The position numbers and the translations under genes were made by a program. Positions 58,996-64,000 of a stretch of DNA of 64,000 nt are shown here, one piece after another. The number at the start of each line of letters is the position of its first letter. Within the stretch, counting starts at the first letter, position 1. The notes under the pieces were generated by a model, which searched no databases, was not told the DNA's origin, and was given only the letters and a program-made list of their open reading frames with translations. Source of the DNA: Pseudosporangium ferrugineum (lineage in GTDB: Bacteria > Actinomycetota > Actinomycetes > Mycobacteriales > Micromonosporaceae); contig NZ_PVZG01000002.1 of assembly GCF_003002065.1 (NCBI RefSeq), forward strand, positions 62,001 to 126,000. The letters are read 5' to 3'.

Positions 58996-60358
58996 CGCTG
59001 GGCTCCGGGAGGTTGATGCGGAACAGGCTGGTGGGCGAGTCCACGTCGACGACGTGGTGCAGGACGAACTCGTACGCCGCCCCGCGCTCCGTCTCGGCGG
59101 GCGAGTACGGGAACGCGAGGCTCGGCAGGTAGTCCATGTCGGGCGTGGGCAGGTGCAGCATGAGCGGATTGGCGATCTTCGCCACGGCCGTGGCCGTCGC
59201 CTGGTCCGCGGCGCTGACCAGGAGCATCACGCCGACCTCGCGGGGCGGCCGGGTGTCCGGGTCGATCGCCTCGAGCACGGCGTCGTGGCCGTACAGGCGG
59301 ATGTCGAACGCGTACTCGTCGCTGCCGAGCCCGAGCGTCTGGGTGACCCGCTCGACGGTGATCCGCCGCAGCAGCGCCGCCCACGTGCCGATCTGGCCCA
59401 GGATGTGCGGGTCGCGGATGGCGGTGAACGACATCGTCTCGTAGCCGGTGATCCGGGCACCCTCGAGCTTGTTCGTGTACGGGGCCGGCTCGAACCGCGA
59501 GCCCTCCACCCGGACCCGCCGCTCGTCGAGGGCCCGGTACGTGGCGTCGCCGACCATCAGCGTGCCGGCCGGCTCCCGCATCGAGAACGGGTCCGCGGTC
59601 TCGTAGAGCATGTGCGCCGCGACCGAGGTGGGCGTGCACGCGACGGCCGGGTCCAGCGGTTCGATGGTGAAGCCGGTGGCGTCGATGGTGGCGAAGACCC
59701 CGCTGGAGCGCGGGTTCGTGGTGCACTGCGCCCCGCACTCGACGATCTTGGCCGCGTGCCAGGCCGGGCCGGCCGGCATGCCCGCCATGAGCGGGAAGGC
59801 CGCGGCGACGGCGGTGTCGGTGGCGCGCCCGGCCAGCACCACGTCGGCGCCGGCCGTCAGCGCCTCGGTGATCGGCTCGTGGCCCATCATCGCGACGATG
59901 TGCTCGCAGCTCTCCAGCGTCGCCGGGTCCAGGTCGCCGGTCGGCGCGAGCGGATGGATCCGGCCCTGATCGAGGTACTCCTTGAGGTCGGTGGCCCGCT
60001 GCTCGCTGTAGATCGTGGCGATGCGCAGCCCCAGCCCCTCCTCGGCGAGGATGTCGCGGGCGATCCCCGCGACCCAGTCGACGCCGGAGTCGGTGCCGCT
60101 GGTGCCGCACGAGCCGACGATCAGCGGGATCCGCGCCTTCGCCGCCGCGCGCAGCAGGAACCGCAGGTCGCGGGCGACGGCCGCCGCGGTGGTCTTGGCC
60201 GTCCCGGTGCCCAGATAGTACGGGCCGGAGTCGGTCGACCCCCCGTCCACGGCGATGACGTCGGCGCCCAGCTCCAGCCCCCGCTCGACGACCTCGGGCG
60301 GGAATCCCGAGCCGAGCATGCCGGAGGGCACGAGGACGCGTACGGAATCGGTGGTCAT
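58985..60358 (-). CDS. AtuA-family acyclic terpene utilisation-like protein (DUF1446)
   Basis: 457 aa. Family blocks: LVPSGMLGSGFPPE, DVIAVDGGSTDSGPYYLGTG, PLIVGSCGTSGTDSGVDW and DVVLAGRATDTAVAAAFPL. AtuA was named from acyclic terpene degradation in Pseudomonas; most relatives, including this one, lie in other catabolic clusters and have no proven reaction. ATG 60358 is preceded by GAGGAAA. Operon partners (flavoprotein dehydrogenase, 2-hydroxyacid dehydrogenase, MFS) suggest breakdown of an imported organic acid. Confidence 0.87.
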   Translation of the reverse strand: MTTDSVRVLVPSGMLGSGFPPEVVERGLELGADVIAVDGGSTDSGPYYLGTGTAKTTAAAVARDLRFLLRAAAKARIPLIVGSCGTSGTDSGVDWVAGIARDILAEEGLGLRIATIYSEQRATDLKEYLDQGRIHPLAPTGDLDPATLESCEHIVAMMGHEPITEALTAGADVVLAGRATDTAVAAAFPLMAGMPAGPAWHAAKIVECGAQCTTNPRSSGVFATIDATGFTIEPLDPAVACTPTSVAAHMLYETADPFSMREPAGTLMVGDATYRALDERRVRVEGSRFEPAPYTNKLEGARITGYETMSFTAIRDPHILGQIGTWAALLRRITVERVTQTLGLGSDEYAFDIRLYGHDAVLEAIDPDTRPPREVGVMLLVSAADQATATAVAKIANPLMLHLPTPDMDYLPSLAFPYSPAETERGAAYEFVLHHVVDVDSPTSLFRINLPEPSDVR

Positions 60359-60366
60359 GGGTTTCC

Positions 60367-62031
60367 TCATTTCAGTGCGGTGGCGATCGCGCGGCCGGCC
60401 TGGCGCCCGGAGAACAGGCAGCCGCCGAGGAAGGTGCCCTCCAGCGCGCGGTAGCCGTGCATGCCACCACCGCCGAATCCGCTGGCCTCGCCGGCGGCGT
60501 AGAGCCCGGGCACCGGCTGCCCGGCGGCGTCCAGCACCCGGGCGTCGAGGTCGGTGTGCAGGCCGCCGAGCGTCTTGCGGGTGAGCACGTGCAGGCGTAC
60601 GGCGATCAGCGGGCCGGCCTTCGGGTCCAGGAACCGGTGCGGCGGCGCGGTCCGCATGAGCCGGTCGCCGCGGTAGTTGCGGAAGTTGCGGATCGCGGCG
60701 ATCTGCATGTCCTTCGTGAACCCGTTGGTCAGCTCCCGGTCGCGGGCCTCGATCGTGCGCCGGATGTCGACCGGGTCCAGGGGCGCCTCGGGGGTGAGCG
60801 CGTTCATCCCCTTGACCAGCTCCTCCAGCCGGTCGGCGACGACGAAGTCGGCACCCTTGCGCTTGAACGCCTCCACCGGCCCCGGGGCGCCGCCGCGCAG
60901 CCGGCCCAGCACCCGCTTGACGCTGCGGCCGGTCAGGTCGGGGTTCTGCTCCGAGCCGGAGAGCGCGAACTCCTTCTCGATGATCTTCTGGGTCAGCACG
61001 AACCAGCTGTGGTCGTGGCCGGTGGTCCGCAGGTGGGCGAGCGTGCCGAGGGTGTCGAAGCCGGGGTAGAGCGGCACCGGCAGCCGCTTGCCGCGCGCGT
61101 CCAGCCAGAGCGAGGACGGGCCGGGCAGGATGCGGATGCCGTGCGCGGCCCAGATCGGGTCCCAGTTCTGGATGCCCTCGACGTAGTGCCACATCCGGTC
61201 GGGGTTGATGACCGCACCGCCGGCGTCCTGCGTGATGGCGATCATCCGTCCGTCCACATGCGCCGGAACGCCGCTGATCATGTGCTCGGGCGGGGTGCCG
61301 AGCCGCTGCGGCCAGTTGCGGCGGACCAGCTCGTGGTTGCCGCCGATGCCGCCGGACGTGACGACGACCGCCTCCGCGGTGTACGCGAAGTCGCCGGTCT
61401 CCACCCGCGAACTGGCGGTGCCGCGGGCCGCGTCGCTGGGCTCCAGGATCTTCCCGGCGGCTCCCACCACGGCGCCGCCGCTGGTGGTCAGGGTGTCGAC
61501 CCGGTGCCGGAAGGCGAACCGGACCAGCCCGCGCTCGGCGGCCTGCCGTACGGTCGCGATGAACGGTGCCAGCACGCCGGGGCCCGTACCCCAGGTGATG
61601 TGGAACCGGGGCACCGAGTTGCCGTGCCCGAGGGCGTCGTAGCCGCCGCGCTCGGCCCAGCCGACGATCGGGAACACCGGGATGCCGAGCTGCCGCAGCC
61701 ACGCACGCTTCTCGCCGGCGGCGAAGGCGACGTACGCCTCGGCCCAGCGCCGCGGCCACTCGTCCTCGGCCCGGTCGAAGCCGGCGGTGCCCTGCCAGTC
61801 CTGCCAGGCGAGCTCGTGCGAGTCGCGGATGCCCATCCGGCGCTGCTCGGGCGAGTCGACGAGGAACAGCCCGCCGAACGACCAGAACGCCTGGCCGCCG
61901 AGGCTCTGCTCGGGTTCCTGGTCGAGCAGCAGGACCGAACGGCCGGCGGCGACGAGTTCGGCGGTGGCGACGAGGCCGGCGAGTCCGGCGCCGACGACCA
62001 GTACGTCCGCGGACGCGGTCCGGGTGGTCAT
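60367..62031 (-). CDS. FAD-dependent dehydrogenase (KstD/fumarate reductase-like)
   Basis: 554-aa flavoprotein. N-terminal FAD motif VLVVGAGLAGLVATAELVAAG with LLLDQE, SLGGQAFWSFGG, a second dinucleotide-fold return VVVTSGGIGGNHELV, and C-terminal GLYAAGEASGFGGGGMHGYR. This is the 3-ketosteroid-delta1-dehydrogenase/fumarate reductase group, which introduces or reduces a C=C next to a carbonyl. Substrate unknown. It overlaps the upstream dehydrogenase gene by 4 nt and lies 8 nt from the AtuA-like gene. Confidence 0.88.
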   Translation of the reverse strand: MTTRTASADVLVVGAGLAGLVATAELVAAGRSVLLLDQEPEQSLGGQAFWSFGGLFLVDSPEQRRMGIRDSHELAWQDWQGTAGFDRAEDEWPRRWAEAYVAFAAGEKRAWLRQLGIPVFPIVGWAERGGYDALGHGNSVPRFHITWGTGPGVLAPFIATVRQAAERGLVRFAFRHRVDTLTTSGGAVVGAAGKILEPSDAARGTASSRVETGDFAYTAEAVVVTSGGIGGNHELVRRNWPQRLGTPPEHMISGVPAHVDGRMIAITQDAGGAVINPDRMWHYVEGIQNWDPIWAAHGIRILPGPSSLWLDARGKRLPVPLYPGFDTLGTLAHLRTTGHDHSWFVLTQKIIEKEFALSGSEQNPDLTGRSVKRVLGRLRGGAPGPVEAFKRKGADFVVADRLEELVKGMNALTPEAPLDPVDIRRTIEARDRELTNGFTKDMQIAAIRNFRNYRGDRLMRTAPPHRFLDPKAGPLIAVRLHVLTRKTLGGLHTDLDARVLDAAGQPVPGLYAAGEASGFGGGGMHGYRALEGTFLGGCLFSGRQAGRAIATALK

Positions 62032-62969
62032 GCGATCTCCTTCGTGAGCGGGTGGGCGGGCCGGCCGTCGAGCGCGGCGACGAGTTCCCGGGCGCCGTCC
62101 AGGCCGGCGGCCTGCCGGGCCTCAGCAGTCTGCCCGGCCATGTGCGAATAGACGACGATGCCCTCGACCCCGCGCAGGACGCTCCGCTCGGGCAGCGGTT
62201 CCACGTCCACCACGTCCAGGGCCGCGCCGGCCAGCCGGCCCGTGCGGACCGCCTCGGCCAGGGCCGCCTCGTCGACGATCGGGCCGCGGGCGGTGTTGAT
62301 CAGATGCGCTCCCGGCTTCATCCGGGCGAGGGCGGCGGCGTCGATGAGGTGCCGCGTACGCGGGGTCAGTGCCGTGTGGACGGACACGTAGTCGGAGTCG
62401 CGCAGCAGCTCGTCGAGGGTGACCCGGGTGACGGGCGCGGGCAGCTCGCCGGTGCACAGCACCCGCATGCCGAAGGCGGCGGCCAGCGGGGCGACCCGCG
62501 CCGCGACCGCGCCCCGGCCGATCAGCCCCAGCGTGCTGCCCCGCAGCTCGTGGCCGTCGGTGCGGGGCCAGCGCCCGGCGGCGACCCCGGCGGCCATCGG
62601 CACGAGGCCGCGGGCCTGGGCGAGCAGCAGCCCGATGGTGTACTCGGCCACCGCGTTGGCGTTGATGCCCGGCAGGTTGCTCACGGTGATCCCGAGCCGG
62701 GCGGCGGCGGCCACGTCCACGGAGTCGTACCCGACCCCGGTCCGTACGACCGCCCGCAGCTCCTTCGCCCGGCTGAGCACGTCCTCGGTCATCGGCTCGT
62801 TGGCGATCAGCGCACCCTCGGCGCCGGCCAGCGCCGCGACGAGGTCGTCCGGCCTGCGCGGCCCCCGCATCGGGTCGTGCCGGGTGGTGAAGCCGAGGCC
62901 GGTGAGGTAGGCGTCCACCTCGTCGCCGGGGGTGAGGTAGTCGGTGGTGATGAGGATGGTGGGCATCAT
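62028..62969 (-). CDS. D-2-hydroxyacid dehydrogenase (SerA-like)
   Basis: 313 aa. NAD-binding motif LGLIGRGAVAARVAPLAAAFG, catalytic Arg in INTARGPIVDEAAL, and a Glu/His region VVDVEPLPERS ... VYSHMAGQT, where an SHMAG sequence takes the place of the usual H-I/V-A/G. No ACT domain, so it is not a full-length biosynthetic SerA. Coupled by 4-nt overlaps to the MFS gene before it and the flavoprotein after it. Likely oxidises or reduces a 2-hydroxy/2-keto acid in the pathway. Confidence 0.88.
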   Translation of the reverse strand: MMPTILITTDYLTPGDEVDAYLTGLGFTTRHDPMRGPRRPDDLVAALAGAEGALIANEPMTEDVLSRAKELRAVVRTGVGYDSVDVAAAARLGITVSNLPGINANAVAEYTIGLLLAQARGLVPMAAGVAAGRWPRTDGHELRGSTLGLIGRGAVAARVAPLAAAFGMRVLCTGELPAPVTRVTLDELLRDSDYVSVHTALTPRTRHLIDAAALARMKPGAHLINTARGPIVDEAALAEAVRTGRLAGAALDVVDVEPLPERSVLRGVEGIVVYSHMAGQTAEARQAAGLDGARELVAALDGRPAHPLTKEIA

Positions 62970-64000
62970 TCTCTTTCGGTGAGGGATACGGCCCGCTCGG
63001 CCCTGTGCGCCTGCTGGAGGCGGCCGAGGCGAACGACGACGAGGACGGCGAGCAGGGCCAGCACGCCGATGTAGGTGAGCATCCCGGTCCACCCGAACAG
63101 GTCGACCACGCCGCCGATCAGGGCGGGGCCGCCGAAGCCGCCGAGGTACCAGGTGACCGCGTACAGGCCGGTGTAGGCGCCGTAGAAGCGGCTGGACGGC
63201 GCCAGGTTCCACAGGGCGACCGCCGCGTTGATCGTGAAGGCGGCGGCGCCGATCGAGCCGGCGCAGAACGCGACGACCGTGCCGGTGGGCGTCTGCACGA
63301 GGGTGCCGGTGGCCAGCGCGACGGCGAAGAGCACCATGCCGGCGCCGATGGTGCGCAGGCGGCCGAAGCGCTCGGCGAGCAGCGCGGCCGGGTAGGCGGC
63401 GGCGACGTACACCAGCCCACTGGGCAGGGTCAGGCCGCCGGCGTCGCCGCGGCTCAGCCCGAGGACCTCCATGCCGTACGGGGTGATCAGCGACCGGGAG
63501 GCGAACCAGGCCCCGCCGAAGAGCAGCACGGCGAGCAGCAGCAGGACCGGGCGCCGGTCGGTGTCCGTGAGGATCCTCCGGATGATCCGCCGCATCGGCT
63601 CGCGCACCGGCCGGGTGCCGCCCTCGCCGTCCTCGGCCGCCGCCGCCCGGTACGCCGGCGACGTGTTGTCCCGGACGTTGAGCAGCAGGACGGCCGTGCC
63701 GGCCAGCATGATCAGCGAGGGGATCGCGAACGCGGCGTGCGGGTGCTCGTCCACCACGAGCAGGCTGATCAGCGACGCGACGATGATGGTGAGCGCGGTC
63801 GCGATCTTCACGACGGCGTTCGCCCGGCTGCGCCGCTGCGGAGGCAGGAAGTCCGGCACCAACGACTCGGCCAGCGGCCGGGTGGTGTTGACGAGCAGCG
63901 CGTAGCAGAACATCACCGCCGCCAGCGTGATCAGCGACGTGGTCCAGGGCAGCAGCAGGAAGATCAGCGCGGCGAGCGGCATGCCCACCGCCAGGTACGG
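62966..64000 (-). CDS. MFS transporter, C-terminal part (cut by right edge)
   Basis: The visible ~344 residues contain about ten TM helices with an intracellular central loop (EDGEGGTRPVREPMRRIIRRI) and an MFS loop motif in the second half (LLAERFGRLRTIG). The N-terminus lies beyond the right edge. First visible gene of the catabolic operon, whose product overlaps the hydroxyacid dehydrogenase start. Probably imports the substrate of the operon; the final helices resemble sugar/organic-acid transporters, but specificity is not readable. Confidence 0.88.
   Translation of the reverse strand, partial: PYLAVGMPLAALIFLLLPWTTSLITLAAVMFCYALLVNTTRPLAESLVPDFLPPQRRSRANAVVKIATALTIIVASLISLLVVDEHPHAAFAIPSLIMLAGTAVLLLNVRDNTSPAYRAAAAEDGEGGTRPVREPMRRIIRRILTDTDRRPVLLLLAVLLFGGAWFASRSLITPYGMEVLGLSRGDAGGLTLPSGLVYVAAAYPAALLAERFGRLRTIGAGMVLFAVALATGTLVQTPTGTVVAFCAGSIGAAAFTINAAVALWNLAPSSRFYGAYTGLYAVTWYLGGFGGPALIGGVVDLFGWTGMLTYIGVLALLAVLVVVRLGRLQQAHRAERAVSLTERE

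Noticed and set aside
58985..61759. 924-aa frame including the AtuA-like protein
   Set aside because: Upstream of 60370 it is a shadow of the flavoprotein gene. ATG 60358 has a ribosome site and fits family length.

Overview
The window is about 64 kb of very GC-rich chromosome with strong G/C preference at third codon positions. Gene content is typical of a filamentous actinomycete: a SARP/AfsR-type regulator, a mycothiol-ligase (MshC) paralogue, a fur-katG pair, many regulators, secreted glycosidases and a lectin-type esterase. The Micromonosporaceae (Actinoplanes-like) are a reasonable guess from composition and gene style. No tRNA, rRNA, CRISPR array, insertion sequence or phage gene was seen.

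1-16 kb: a small hybrid NRPS-PKS gene cluster. A divergent MFS exporter (cut by the left edge) faces a tightly packed operon: aminoglycoside/hydroxyurea-type kinase, C-T protein, KS with a ruined acyltransferase (KS-AT0), free carrier protein, T-C-A-T protein, KS-AT-ACP, an unrecognised 271-aa protein, and a free-standing A domain. The line is unusually dissociated. Several carriers have no adenylation domain of their own and one KS has no working AT, so the single free A domain (hand-read code close to serine) and the single intact AT (malonyl-type) probably serve several modules in trans. The other A domain reads close to valine. No thioesterase, reductase or other recognisable release domain is present. 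A truncated AfsR-like regulator converges on the cluster.

16-33 kb: an AAA+ ATPase and TPR membrane protein pair; a quinone-oxidoreductase-like gene behind a perfect 17-bp inverted repeat; a secreted six-repeat Ig-like protein with an OmpA-like C-terminus; a secreted GH26-type glycosidase of mixed codon use; an aldo-keto reductase; several small enzymes (NTF2-like, OsmC, alpha/beta hydrolase with a structured leader); two SGNH hydrolases with a TetR regulator; and an amidohydrolase operon containing an Atu4866 fusion, divergent from an XRE regulator.

33-45 kb: ArsR/SRPBCC pair, GH13 enzyme, an MshC-like ligase coupled to a small unknown protein, an M20 peptidase, a secreted GH15 glucoamylase, a beta-hydroxyacid dehydrogenase and furA-katG.

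45-64 kb: a two-component system with an MMPL transporter; a TetR gene broken by one in-frame stop beside a divergent SDR; SRPBCC/AraC genes; a complete FbpABC-like ABC importer with its own two-component system and candidate response-regulator boxes; and a catabolic operon (MFS, 2-hydroxyacid dehydrogenase, flavoprotein dehydrogenase, AtuA-like protein, DUF4387) running off the right edge.

A recurring pattern is a TANNNT -10 box 6-9 nt before the start codon without a Shine-Dalgarno sequence, suggesting many leaderless mRNAs. All domain calls, substrate codes and palindromes were read by eye; none was confirmed by a database search.
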